Shown here: positions 50,023 to 58,518 of the stretch, one piece after another
Numbering within the stretch: the stretch's first letter is position 1
Layout of the letters: each line of letters opens with the position of its first letter
DNA from: Acidobacteriota bacterium
GTDB taxonomy: Bacteria; Acidobacteriota; Vicinamibacteria; Vicinamibacterales; SCN-69-37
Assembly (NCBI GenBank): GCA_016716905.1
Contig: JADJUS010000022.1
Span: 806,001 to 870,000 of the forward strand
DNA: 64,000 nucleotides
Direction: 5' to 3'
Program-made: the position numbers and the translations under genes
Notes under the pieces: model-generated
What the model was told of the DNA's origin: nothing
The model's input: only the letters and a program-made list of their open reading frames with translations
The model's database searches: none

Positions 50023-50946
50023 ATGACACGTGGCCGACGACTCGGGGTCGCAGTTCTTGTCGCGGTCACCGCCTTCGCGAGCTCCTGGGTCTATCGAACA
50101 ACTGCGTCGCAGCCGGTCGACGACCTGTACGCAACCTTTTGCGCAGCCGAGGCTATGCTGAGCGGGATCGATCCGTACGGACCGAAGTGCGTCGGACAGG
50201 GCAGCTTCACGGCCTATCCGCTCACTACGATCCTGGCCGTCGCGCCATTCACCCCCCTCGGATTCTGGTGGGGACCACTGACGTTCTGGTCCTTGCTGGC
50301 CGGCCTGCTGGCATGGGCACTTCTCGCGCAAGGACAGGTGTGGCGGCTGCTGACGCTCACGTCGATGCCATTTGTCATCAGCTTCATGTTTCTGCAGTGG
50401 GCGCCGCTGATCCTGGCGGTGGCATTCCTGCCGGGACTCCTGCCGTTGACCCTCACCAAACCGCACCTGGGCCTGCCGGTCCTGGCCACACACCTGACAC
50501 GGCGCCGGGCCATGGGGTGCATGGCGTTTCTCGCCGTCACGTTCGCGATTGACCCCACGTGGCCCGCCCGCTGGCTCCCGCTGACGGGGGCGTTCGATGG
50601 ATTCATTCCAGCATTGACCGTCTGGCCCGCTGGCCTGGTCCTCCTGGCGGCAGCGGTGCGATGGCGCACCAAGGAAGCCCGGTTCTTCCTGCTGATGGCG
50701 CTGATGCCCCAGCGGGGCCTCTACGATCTTCTGCCACTCTGGTACTTGGTTGACACCCGGCGACAGCTCCTGATTCTCAACGGACTCAGCTGGTTGATGC
50801 TTGCTTTGGTGACGTGGGCCAGTTTTCAGGGTGTGGCGATGGAGGCCATCTGGGCCTCCACCGTGCCTCTGATTTACGTTCCGCTGCTCATCAAGGTGTT
50901 GCGACGGCCCGTGCCAGGCCCTGACCAGGCCCTGGAGTCACGGTAG
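50023..50946 (+). CDS. GT87-like membrane protein
   Basis: The 307-residue polytopic protein has about seven helices. Its first loop contains DDLYATFCAAEAMLSGIDPY, which resembles the D-x-x-Y/F-x-x-(A/S)-x-x-x-x-G-x-D-P-Y motif of GT87 polyprenyl-phosphate-mannose-dependent alpha-mannosyltransferases. It is shorter than typical members (about 400). The last 73 bases overlap the convergent membrane glycosyltransferase gene. Confidence 0.65.
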   Translation: MTRGRRLGVAVLVAVTAFASSWVYRTTASQPVDDLYATFCAAEAMLSGIDPYGPKCVGQGSFTAYPLTTILAVAPFTPLGFWWGPLTFWSLLAGLLAWALLAQGQVWRLLTLTSMPFVISFMFLQWAPLILAVAFLPGLLPLTLTKPHLGLPVLATHLTRRRAMGCMAFLAVTFAIDPTWPARWLPLTGAFDGFIPALTVWPAGLVLLAAAVRWRTKEARFFLLMALMPQRGLYDLLPLWYLVDTRRQLLILNGLSWLMLALVTWASFQGVAMEAIWASTVPLIYVPLLIKVLRRPVPGPDQALESR

Positions 50947-52271
50947 CGGCGGTCGGAAAGTCCCTTGAGGACAGACAGCGGAGTCGTCGACAGCATCAAG
51001 GCAAACGGAAGCACTGCTGCAACGTATCGATCAAGGAAGAACTCGACCTGCGCGGTCACGAACAGATAGCCCGCCGGCACCGCCAGCAGGGCGAGAAACA
51101 CCAGCCGCTCCCTCATCGACGGCAGCAGCAGCAAGCCAAGCACAGGCAGCCACATGAGGACCCGCCACAGTTGTCTGAAGACGGATTCGCTGCGGCTCCA
51201 CCAGGCGTTGGAGCCGCCCCGTACGCCGGGCGGCACAGGGGACTCCAGCGCCGCGATGGGCTCGGTGCCACTCGGCCAGGGCTCGAGCGTGGGCGCCGCC
51301 GCGTACTCCTTCCAGCTCTGGATCGTGGAGTGACGCAGGAACCCCGTCGGGTCACTTCGAAGCCCTTCCATGGCAACGGCGCCCATGAGCGACCTCGCAT
51401 CGGCGTACGACATCCCCTGACGCTCAAGAACGGGCAACACATCCCAGTGCGCGACATCCTGTAGAGGCCGATTGCCCATCCGGGTGAGGAAAACTGCGGT
51501 CGCAGGTTCCCGGGCGTTGAGCAACCCCTGCTCGGTCACAACTCTGTTGTAGAGGTGCAAACCAGCACCGCCCGCGATCACAAAGCCTCCGCCGTTTGCA
51601 TAGTGCCACGAGGCGCACAGCGCCATAAGCCCAAGGCCAGCACCCATCATGCGCGCGGTCCTGATCGCAGCGTCCCTGGTCCCAGTCATCGACCGATACA
51701 ACAGGAACATCGGCACGACGATGGCAACAAGGGGAACCACGCGCGCGAGCCCTGCGAGTCCCGCAAGCATACCGGCAGCGACATCGCGCCGCAGGGCGCC
51801 GTTCGCACCGGCGCGAGACGCCAGCCACATCGCTCCCGCCATCCCGAAGAGCGCCACATTCTCCGAAAGGACCATCTGAGGCAGGAACAGCGTCGGTGCG
51901 ACACTCCCGGTGATAAAGAGCGCGAGCGTGGCCAGGTCCTCGCCCACAACGCGCCGGACGATGTCGCGCAATCCGACAAGCGTGAGCACCATGCAGACAT
52001 GCTGGACGAAGACGGCCAGCGCGCCTGGATAGGACGATGTGATGAGCCACCATGGCGCCAGGAAGAGGGAGTAGCCCGGCGGAAAGTAGCTGACCTGCCC
52101 TGCCGCGAATCGGCCGATGCCGTCGATGTATCCGCGCGCATCACTCGTGTAGCCGATTCCGAAGAACACGAACGCGAGCATGTGGAGGACGCCGATGTAC
52201 GCCACCACCCATTTCAAGAGCGTCCTGGAGTTTCGGCTGGATCCTGCCACCGTGCCCAGACCGTAACACAC
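50874..52271 (-). CDS. GT-C (ArnT/GT39-like) membrane glycosyltransferase
   Basis: The 465-residue protein has about ten hydrophobic helices. The first loop GIGYTSDARGYIDGIGRFAA, with acidic residues and the following VSYFPPGYSLFLAPWWL, is typical of lipid-linked sugar transferases of the ArnT/PMT group (D-(A/S)-x-x-Y and P-P-G-Y-x-x-x-L). It probably adds a sugar in the periplasm. The GTG start shares a promoter region with the divergent hydrolase gene; TACGAT lies 8 bases upstream. Confidence 0.78.
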   Translation of the reverse strand: MCYGLGTVAGSSRNSRTLLKWVVAYIGVLHMLAFVFFGIGYTSDARGYIDGIGRFAAGQVSYFPPGYSLFLAPWWLITSSYPGALAVFVQHVCMVLTLVGLRDIVRRVVGEDLATLALFITGSVAPTLFLPQMVLSENVALFGMAGAMWLASRAGANGALRRDVAAGMLAGLAGLARVVPLVAIVVPMFLLYRSMTGTRDAAIRTARMMGAGLGLMALCASWHYANGGGFVIAGGAGLHLYNRVVTEQGLLNAREPATAVFLTRMGNRPLQDVAHWDVLPVLERQGMSYADARSLMGAVAMEGLRSDPTGFLRHSTIQSWKEYAAAPTLEPWPSGTEPIAALESPVPPGVRGGSNAWWSRSESVFRQLWRVLMWLPVLGLLLLPSMRERLVFLALLAVPAGYLFVTAQVEFFLDRYVAAVLPFALMLSTTPLSVLKGLSDRRYRDSRAWSGPGTGRRNTLMSSGT

Positions 52272-52278
52272 ACTCGTG

Positions 52279-52285
52279 TATCGTA
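52279..52285. promoter_or_regulatory. Overlapping divergent -10 boxes
   Basis: The 7 bases TATCGTA read as TATCGT on the plus strand (10 bases before GTG 52295) and as TACGAT on the minus strand (8 bases before GTG 52271). The two genes start only 24 bases apart, so their polymerases would compete for the same DNA. Confidence 0.45.
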
Positions 52286-52294
52286 AGCACCATC

Positions 52295-53479
52295 GTGACC
52301 GCGCTCGCTCTGTTGCTCGCGTTGATCGTGCTCATCATCGCCCCGTGGGCGCAGATCCCGGCGCCCGCATACAGGCTTTTGCCCCTCAGCGTCGGCGCGC
52401 CGGAGCTCAGCCCGTGGCTGCTGGTCATCGCCCTGCTGGCCTCGGTGCTAGCCACGATCGGTCTTCGACGCCGCCAAAGGGGACGACGCCTGCTCGCGCG
52501 CGCGGCCGTTGCACTTTCAGTGATTGCAACGGCTCTGCCCGCGTACGTGCTCGCACAAATTCCCGGCACGCTCCGCGAGATCGATGCGGACTGGCAGCGC
52601 GCGTTCGGCAAGCCCGCAGCCGACACCAGGACCGTTGACGCTCGCTCGTCCATGCGCCCGGCCCGACTCACCTGGCGTGAGATGTTCACGGGCCTCGACC
52701 TGCCTGCCGTGCGGATCACGCGCGACGTGCTGGTGCGGAACGCAGATGGCGTCACGCTCACGGTTGATATCTACCGGCCTGACCACGAAGGCGTCGTCCC
52801 AACCGTGGTGCAGATCTACGGCGGCGGATGGCGAGGAGGCGAGCCGGGGGACAACACGGAGATTGCCCATGCGATGGCGGCCGCAGGATTCGCCGTGTTT
52901 GCCATCGACTACCGGCACGCGCCCGACTGGACCTGGCCCACGCAGCTGGAAGACGTGCTCGACGCACTCCGGTGGGTCACGGCCCACGCGGCTGAGTACG
53001 GCAGCGACCCGGCGCGTTTGGCCCTGGTGGGACGGTCGGCCGGCGCGCAGCTCGCGATGCGCGCCTCGCAGGACATCGCGGCGCCTCCGATCCGCGCGGT
53101 CGTCACCATCTATGGCCCGGTGGATCTGACGGAAGGACATCGCGTGCCCCCATCGCCCGACCCGCTCGACGTGCGACTGATCGAAGAACAGTTTCTGGGT
53201 GGCACGCCCGACGAGCATCCCGATCGCTACGCCGATGCCTCACCGATCACGCGGGCCGCGAACCCACATCCGCCCGTGCTCGTCATCACCGGCGGGCGCG
53301 ATCACATCGTCTTGCCGCGGTTCGGGCGCCTGTTGCACGAGCGGTTGCTTGAAAGCGGCGTGTCGGTGCGGTTGCACATGCCGTGGGCCGACCATGGATT
53401 CGACTTCGTTCCGTTCGGACCGAGCTCCCAAATCGCGCTGTACTACACGCAGCGCTTCCTCGCCGAAGCCCTTCGATAG
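52295..53479 (+). CDS. Alpha/beta hydrolase with N-terminal membrane segments
   Basis: The 394-residue protein starts with two or three hydrophobic helices (LALLLALIVLIIAPWA, PWLLVIALLASVLATIGL, and one near residue 70). The esterase domain has the oxyanion segment VQIYGGGWRGGE and the nucleophile elbow LVGRSAGAQLA. The acid is in VITGGRDHIVLP and the catalytic His in WADHGFDFVP. This is the BD-FAE/hormone-sensitive-lipase outline, and the substrate may be an acylated glycan or lipid at the membrane. The GTG start at 52295 is compatible with the TATCGT box. Confidence 0.85.
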   Translation: MTALALLLALIVLIIAPWAQIPAPAYRLLPLSVGAPELSPWLLVIALLASVLATIGLRRRQRGRRLLARAAVALSVIATALPAYVLAQIPGTLREIDADWQRAFGKPAADTRTVDARSSMRPARLTWREMFTGLDLPAVRITRDVLVRNADGVTLTVDIYRPDHEGVVPTVVQIYGGGWRGGEPGDNTEIAHAMAAAGFAVFAIDYRHAPDWTWPTQLEDVLDALRWVTAHAAEYGSDPARLALVGRSAGAQLAMRASQDIAAPPIRAVVTIYGPVDLTEGHRVPPSPDPLDVRLIEEQFLGGTPDEHPDRYADASPITRAANPHPPVLVITGGRDHIVLPRFGRLLHERLLESGVSVRLHMPWADHGFDFVPFGPSSQIALYYTQRFLAEALR

Positions 53480-53498
53480 TCGGCGACGTCACGGCGTC

Positions 53499-53585
53499 CA
53501 CGACGGATCACAGGGAGACGCCGAGACACGGAGGCTTGCAGTCACGACGGATCACAGGGAGGCTCCGAGGCTCCGAGGCTCCGAG
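53499..53585. repeat. Direct repeats of a dispersed intergenic element
   Basis: The 19-base sequence CACGACGGATCACAGGGAG occurs at 53499-53517 and again at 53543-53561. The first copy continues GACGCCGAGACACGGAGGC and the second is followed by three tandem GCTCCGAG units (53562-53585). The first copy closely matches the reverse complement of 61450-61488, so it belongs to a dispersed family in this genome. Confidence 0.75.
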
Positions 53586-53590
53586 ACCCT

Positions 53591-53632
53591 GGACTCTGGA
53601 CCCTGGACTCTGGACTCTGGACTCTGGACCCT
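53591..53632. repeat. Six tandem 7-base units GGACTCT/GGACCCT
   Basis: Six consecutive heptamers run directly into the stop codon of the small minus-strand gene. The array lies between convergent genes. It is too short and regular for a CRISPR; it is a microsatellite-like tract that could vary in length and change the small protein's C-terminus. Confidence 0.8.
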
Positions 53633-53876
53633 AAGCGCTCGCTGCCTGCGTCGATTGGCCAAGCGTCCACGTCGGCGCCGACGGGAGCTGATACTGCCGC
53701 TTCAGGGCGTGTGCGGCCACGGCCGCCTCGCCCCTGGTGGCAAAGACCTGGCTCGACACACAGGTGTCGCCGGTGAACAAATCCACGGCAAATTCACCGA
53801 ACGTCTCCGCGATCCCGCAGTACATCCGTGACCGTCCGCTCCCAACTGACCAGATTTCCGCCCAGGAATTGTCCAT
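53631..53876 (-). CDS. Small hypothetical protein
   Basis: The 81-residue protein has no family I recognise. It has a compact mixed sequence (MDNSWAEIWSVGSGRSRMYC, TFGEFAVDLFTGDTCVSSQV, ATRGEAAVAAHALKRQYQLP) suggesting a small beta-beta-beta-alpha fold. A G-rich ribosome site (AAGGGGGG) precedes the ATG. The 3' end runs into the tandem heptamer array. Confidence 0.6.
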   Translation of the reverse strand: MDNSWAEIWSVGSGRSRMYCGIAETFGEFAVDLFTGDTCVSSQVFATRGEAAVAAHALKRQYQLPSAPTWTLGQSTQAASA

Positions 53877-53970
53877 GTGGCCCCCTTGGCCGGAGACACT
53901 ACCCGGAACGTCGGTCCGGTGACCATCCCCCCAATACGGGATGCCGGGTCCCCCAGAGAGGGGATACGCT

Positions 53971-55350
53971 GTGGACCTTATGCAGTTCAGGACCTGGCCG
54001 GTGGCGGCCCTCGGACTGGTGGGATTGCTCGCCCTCATCGCCGTCTTCGGGGTAACCGGGGCGCGGAAGGCCGACGAAATCTACCGCCGGCTGGATGCGC
54101 TGAACACCCACCACCGCGAGGTGGATGCCACCTTGCGCCGCCTCCGGTCTGACGTCCACCTGTCGGGCATCCTCGTTCGCGACTACCTGCTCGACACCGA
54201 GCGAGCTCGCGACCCTGAGTACCGGGAGCAACTGGCGTCATTCCGCCGGTCCAACACCGCCGCGCTCGCGGATCTGCGCGCGCTGCTGGCGCCAGGAACA
54301 GAAGAAGTGGACCGCGCGGCGTTCCTCCAGGCCAACCTCGATGGGTACTGGGAAACGTTTGAGCCGCTGTTCTTCTGGTCGGCCGCCGAGAAGGTCACCC
54401 AAAGTGCATCGTTCCTGCGCCGCGAGGTTCTGCCCCGGCGCGAGGCTGCAATGGACCTGGCCCTCGAGATTGAGCAACTCAACAACGCGAACCTGAATTC
54501 TGAACGCGAGGAAGTCACCCGCCAGTACACGGCCTACCGCGCAGACATGCGGGTGCTCTTGTGGGAAAGTCTGCTTCTGGGAGCCCTGGTGACGGTCGTG
54601 GCCGTCGGTCAACTGCGTGTACTTGAGCGCCGCGCAAAGGAACAACGCGTGGTCACCGAGGCCGCGGAAGGACGGATGCGCGCGCTCTCGCAGCAAATTG
54701 TGGCGACGCAGGAGGAGGAGCGTAAACACCTCTCGCGCGAGCTGCACGACCACGTCGGCCAGATGTTGACGGGGCTCCGCATGGAACTGGGCCGCATCGA
54801 GCGCCTGGGCGCGCCCGGCAACGAACGTGTGGCGCAGGCGCTGGCGGAGGGCCGCGCATTGGTGGACGACGTGATGCGGACGGTGCGCGATCTGGCGCTC
54901 GGCCTGCGGCCGTCGATGCTCGACGACTTCGGTCTGCGACCGGCGCTCGAATGGCACGTGCGCGAATTCTCGCGGCGGTCCACCGTGTCGGCCTCGTTCA
55001 GTGCGACCGGCAATTTTGATGCGCTGCCGGACGCGTACCGCACGTGCATCTACCGTTCGGTGCAGGAAGCCCTGACCAATTGCGCCCGGCACTCGGGCGC
55101 GTCGCGCGTCGATGTGGTTGTGGGCTCGGATGCCGCGGGCCTGACGGTCACCGTGAAGGACAACGGCGTGGGCATCGCGTCAGATCGGCGCGCGCGCGGG
55201 ATGGGGTTGCGGGGCATGGAAGAGCGGGTCAAGGAACTGTCGGGCACCCTCACGATTGACACCGTGTTTGGCGCCGGCACCACACTGCGATTCTGGCTCC
55301 CTGTCCCAAACACGTCGTCGGAGGTGCACGATGCGCGTCGTGCTGGCTGA
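53971..55350 (+). CDS. NarL-type sensor histidine kinase
   Basis: The 459-residue membrane kinase has one helix near the N-terminus (VAALGLVGLLALIAVFGV). A roughly 165-residue helical periplasmic sensor (CHASE3/four-helix-like) follows, then a second helix (LLLGALVTVVAVGQL). The HisKA_3 domain carries the phospho-acceptor in LSRELHDHVGQMLTGLRMEL. The HATPase has QEALTNCARHSGAS, VKDNGVGI and GMGLRGMEERV. The GTG at 53971 has GAGAGGGG at good spacing. It is coupled to its response regulator by a 20-base overlap. Confidence 0.92.
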   Translation: MDLMQFRTWPVAALGLVGLLALIAVFGVTGARKADEIYRRLDALNTHHREVDATLRRLRSDVHLSGILVRDYLLDTERARDPEYREQLASFRRSNTAALADLRALLAPGTEEVDRAAFLQANLDGYWETFEPLFFWSAAEKVTQSASFLRREVLPRREAAMDLALEIEQLNNANLNSEREEVTRQYTAYRADMRVLLWESLLLGALVTVVAVGQLRVLERRAKEQRVVTEAAEGRMRALSQQIVATQEEERKHLSRELHDHVGQMLTGLRMELGRIERLGAPGNERVAQALAEGRALVDDVMRTVRDLALGLRPSMLDDFGLRPALEWHVREFSRRSTVSASFSATGNFDALPDAYRTCIYRSVQEALTNCARHSGASRVDVVVGSDAAGLTVTVKDNGVGIASDRRARGMGLRGMEERVKELSGTLTIDTVFGAGTTLRFWLPVPNTSSEVHDARRAG

Positions 55351-55972
55351 CGACCACGCGGTTGTGCGCCGCGGCCTGCGCAGCTTGCTGGAAACCGAGC
55401 CCGGCGTGGTGGTGGTGGCCGAGGCCGGCGACGGCCTCGAGGCCCTGCGCTTGTGCGCGGAGCACCAGCCTGATGTGGTGGTGCTCGACATCGCCATGCC
55501 CCTGCTGAACGGCATCGACGTGGCCGCCCGGCTGCAGAAAGCCGACCGGCGTCCCCGCATCGTGATCCTGAGCATGCACGCCGACGAGTCGTACATCCTG
55601 CGCGCGCTGGCGGCCGGCGCCCAAGCCTACCTGCTGAAAGATGCCACCGACGAAGAACTGCTGCCGGCGATCAGGACGGTCATGGCCGGCAAGCCATTCT
55701 TCAGTGCGGCCGTCGCGGCGGTCCTGGTGGAAGACTACGTCCACCACCTGCGTGCGCGGGGCCTGAGCGATTCGTTTCAACTGCTGACCGCGCGCGAACG
55801 CGAAGTGCTGCAGCTTCTGGCCGAGGGGCGATCGAACAAGGAGGTCGCGTCCTTACTGGAGCTGGGGCTGTCCACGGTTGAGACCCATCGCTCGAACCTG
55901 ATGCAGAAACTCAACCTGCACAACACCGCCGAAATCGTGCTCTACGCCGTACGCAAAGGCATGATCCGGTAG
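55331..55972 (+). CDS. NarL/FixJ-family response regulator
   Basis: The 213-residue protein has a receiver with acidic pair DD, phospho-acceptor Asp53 (VVVLDIAMP), Ser/Thr switch (ILSMHAD) and Lys (LLKDAT). A LuxR helix-turn-helix follows (LTAREREVLQLLAEGRSNKE, VASLLELGLSTVETHRSNL). It is the partner of the preceding kinase. Targets are unknown; the neighbouring glycan genes are candidates by position only. Confidence 0.95.
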   Translation: MRVVLADDHAVVRRGLRSLLETEPGVVVVAEAGDGLEALRLCAEHQPDVVVLDIAMPLLNGIDVAARLQKADRRPRIVILSMHADESYILRALAAGAQAYLLKDATDEELLPAIRTVMAGKPFFSAAVAAVLVEDYVHHLRARGLSDSFQLLTAREREVLQLLAEGRSNKEVASLLELGLSTVETHRSNLMQKLNLHNTAEIVLYAVRKGMIR

Positions 55973-55985
55973 CGTTTCTGTTCCC

Positions 55986-57515
55986 CTATCTCGTCCCTTC
56001 GACTCGGAACAGCGTGAGGCGAAGTGCTTCGGGCAACGCTGGTGCAGGCGCCACCTGCAGCACACGGGTCAACGTCACACGTGACGAGAATGCGGTCACG
56101 CTCTGCTCCGGAACGATGAGCCAGACGGGATCCGGCCTCGCCGCCAACAGGTCCAGAAGGTGACCGGACGGAGCCGCCGTCTGGGGACACCCTGCCAGCG
56201 TCAACACGAAGCGCACCGCCTGCGCGTTGAAATAGGTCCAGGTTCGTGCCTCGCCTGGAGGAAGGCCGAGCGCGTCGGTGTCCTCGATGAACACGTGATC
56301 CTGGCATTCGCCATTCCGTACCACCGCGTCTCGCACCGCGAAGAATGCGGCGTTTGAGTCGCCGTCACGAATGGCGCGGCGCTCCACCCTGACGATCGCC
56401 ACAAGGTTGACCGTCAGGACCGCGACCAATGCGCCAGTGGCCACAAGCCGTGGAGCCCAGCCGCCTCTCTCCCAGATGCTGGAAAGGGCCACACCAGCGC
56501 AGACACACGCCAGGGGCACCAGCAGCAGAAGATAACGGGACTGGAGGGCGTGCGTAAATAGCGGCAAGACAAGCATCGGTAGCAGGAGCGCAATCGCCAG
56601 GAACGACCGGGCGCGGCCCGATAGTACGAGTCCGGAGGCGACCACGCCGAGCGTGGCGAGTTCAATGGCACGTCGCAGACGCGGAACGTCATGAAATCCC
56701 GCCCACAACCGTTCGCCCGTCCCGGCGATGGTCGTGACGAGCAGAGTCAGCGCTGACACCAGGCGGTCCATGTATTGCCCGATGGATTCCACCGGGCCGT
56801 AGACGTACGACTGTTTCTGAACGGCGTCGATCACCTGGTCAGGGCGGCCGGTCAGAATCCACAGCATCGGGGCGTAGCCGATACCAAACGCGACCGCGGC
56901 GACGTACACCTCCAAGCGTTTGAACCACTCGGCCGGCGGACACCGGACGAAATGCCACACAACCAGAGCGACGACCAGGACAACGCTCAGGGGATGCGAC
57001 TGCACCATCAGACCCGCCAGAAAGCCCCCCGTCGCGAGCCACATCAAACGACGTTCGGTAACCCCTACATAGACCGCCGCCAACGTCGCGGTCGCCAGCA
57101 GCGGCGTCAGGGAATTTGACCACCCGAAGTGACTGCCTACCACCACAAGCATGGGACTCGTGAGCGCCAACAGTGCGGCGACGATGGCGACGCGCGCGTT
57201 GGCGACCATACGCGCGAGCAGGTAGATAGCCGGCACGGTGAGGGCTCCAGCAACAACGGCCACGACGCGCGCGGCCAGGAGATCGGCATCGAGGAGCCGA
57301 AACAGGGCAGCGACGATCACCGTGAAGAGCGGGCCGTAGTAGATGTCGTAACCGATCATCGGGACGTTCGTCCCGCGGGACACCTCCAGAGCTCGAATGA
57401 CTTCAAGGCCCTCGTCTTCGAACCGGGGCACCAGATGGAAATAGGGCAGACGGATTGCCAGCGCCAGGAGAAACAGCGCGGCGAGGAGCAGGACTCGCCG
57501 ATGGCGAGGCAGCAT
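55986..57515 (-). CDS. GT39-like membrane glycosyltransferase
   Basis: The 509-residue GT-C protein has about eleven hydrophobic helices. The first loop HLVPRFEDEGLEVIRALEVS contains the acidic catalytic candidate, with Y-D-I-Y-Y-G-P-L following. The C-terminal part is soluble (about 120 residues). It probably transfers a sugar from a polyprenyl-phosphate donor at the outer face of the membrane. TAGAAT lies 6 bases upstream of the ATG and overlaps the stop of convergently placed msrA on the same strand. Confidence 0.8.
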   Translation of the reverse strand: MLPRHRRVLLLAALFLLALAIRLPYFHLVPRFEDEGLEVIRALEVSRGTNVPMIGYDIYYGPLFTVIVAALFRLLDADLLAARVVAVVAGALTVPAIYLLARMVANARVAIVAALLALTSPMLVVVGSHFGWSNSLTPLLATATLAAVYVGVTERRLMWLATGGFLAGLMVQSHPLSVVLVVALVVWHFVRCPPAEWFKRLEVYVAAVAFGIGYAPMLWILTGRPDQVIDAVQKQSYVYGPVESIGQYMDRLVSALTLLVTTIAGTGERLWAGFHDVPRLRRAIELATLGVVASGLVLSGRARSFLAIALLLPMLVLPLFTHALQSRYLLLLVPLACVCAGVALSSIWERGGWAPRLVATGALVAVLTVNLVAIVRVERRAIRDGDSNAAFFAVRDAVVRNGECQDHVFIEDTDALGLPPGEARTWTYFNAQAVRFVLTLAGCPQTAAPSGHLLDLLAARPDPVWLIVPEQSVTAFSSRVTLTRVLQVAPAPALPEALRLTLFRVEGTR

Positions 57516-57521
57516 CCGCAG

Positions 57522-57527
57522 ATTCTA
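57522..57527 (-). promoter_or_regulatory. -10 box TAGAAT for the GT39-like gene
   Basis: On the minus strand TAGAAT is followed by 6 bases and ATG 57515. Its TAG is also the msrA stop codon, so part of the match may be fortuitous. Confidence 0.4.
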
Positions 57528-58076
57528 TCCGCAGGTCACGCCGGTGCCGCCGATGCCGCAGTAACCATTCGGGTTCTTGTCCAGGTACTGCTGGTGATAC
57601 TCCTCCGCCAGGTAGTACGGCGGCGCATCTGCGATCTGCGTGGTAATCGCGCCAAACCCGTGCTGCCCCAACCGGTCAGCGTACGCCTGTTTTGACGCGT
57701 CCGCTGCCGCCCGCTGCGCCGGGGAGGTCGTGAAGATCACCGACCGATATTGCGTGCCCACGTCGTTGCCCTGGCGGTTGCCTTGCGTCGGGTCGTGGTT
57801 CTCCCAGAACACGCGCAGCAGTGCATCGTAACTGACGACGGCGGGATCGAATACCACTCGGACCACCTCGGCGTGGCCGGTGGCGCCGGAACAGACCTGC
57901 TGGTACGTCGGATACGCGCGCGTGCCGCCCGCATATCCCACCGACGTCGTGTGCACACCGGGCGTCGTCCAGAACTTGCGCTCGGCGCCCCAGAAACACC
58001 CAAGTCCGAAGATCGCTTCTTCGAAGCCTGACGGGACACTGCCCTTGATGGGAGTCCTCAACACTGTGTGAATCAC
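57525..58076 (-). CDS. msrA: Peptide-methionine (S)-S-oxide reductase
   Basis: The 183-residue enzyme repairs S-epimers of methionine sulfoxide. The catalytic Cys is in the hallmark GLGCFWGAERKFW, and YAGG, HAEVVRVVFDP, FWENHDPTQGNRQGNDVGTQ-YRS are all present. The C-terminal GYCGIGGTGVTCG carries the recycling cysteines. It overlaps msrB by 4 bases. Confidence 0.97.
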   Translation of the reverse strand: MIHTVLRTPIKGSVPSGFEEAIFGLGCFWGAERKFWTTPGVHTTSVGYAGGTRAYPTYQQVCSGATGHAEVVRVVFDPAVVSYDALLRVFWENHDPTQGNRQGNDVGTQYRSVIFTTSPAQRAAADASKQAYADRLGQHGFGAITTQIADAPPYYLAEEYHQQYLDKNPNGYCGIGGTGVTCG

Positions 58077-58471
58077 GCCTGCTCCTTCGGCTCAAACTTG
58101 AGCGCCAACCCGTTCATGCAGTACCGCTCGCCTGTCGGGCGCGGGCCGTCGGGAAACACATGGCCCAGATGCCCGCCGCAATTCGCGCAGGTGACCTCGG
58201 TCCTGACCATGCCGTGGCTCCGGTCCTGGGTGGTGACCACGCCGTGGTCGAGGGCGGCGTAGAAACTCGGCCACCCAGAGCCGCTTTCGTACTTGGTCTC
58301 TGACGAAAACAGCGGATGCCCGCAACCGGCGCAATAGAACATGCCGTTGCGCTTCTCCACATTGAGCGGACTGGACCCGGCCCGTTCGGTGCCGTGGCAC
58401 CGGAGTACTTCAAACTGTTCGGGCGCCAGTTCGGCGCGCCACTCATCATCGGTCTTAATGATTTTCTTCAC
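58073..58471 (-). CDS. msrB: Peptide-methionine (R)-S-oxide reductase
   Basis: The 132-residue enzyme repairs R-epimers of methionine sulfoxide. Zinc cysteines are in YCAGCG and CANCGG, the core motif is ESGSGWPSF, and the catalytic Cys is in RYCMNGLAL. The resolving Cys is the earlier LRCHGTE. The GTG start has CATTCT 6 bases upstream. It is first in a coupled msrB-msrA unit in the cytoplasm; no signal peptide is present. Confidence 0.97.
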   Translation of the reverse strand: MKKIIKTDDEWRAELAPEQFEVLRCHGTERAGSSPLNVEKRNGMFYCAGCGHPLFSSETKYESGSGWPSFYAALDHGVVTTQDRSHGMVRTEVTCANCGGHLGHVFPDGPRPTGERYCMNGLALKFEPKEQA

Positions 58472-58505
58472 ACCTCTAGAATGCCATCAGAAGTGGTCGA
58501 GGCAG

Positions 58506-58511
58506 TAGAAT
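58506..58511 (+). promoter_or_regulatory. -10 box TAGAAT for the M1 peptidase gene
   Basis: TAGAAT is followed by 7 bases and GTG 58519. It favours the GTG over the TTG at 58513. It lies opposite the msrB promoter region. Confidence 0.45.
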
Positions 58512-58518
58512 CTTGGCC

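Noticed and set aside
53499..53632. A CRISPR array at the repeats near 53.5 kb
   Set aside because: The units are 7, 8 and 19 bases, mostly without unique spacers, and no cas genes are present.
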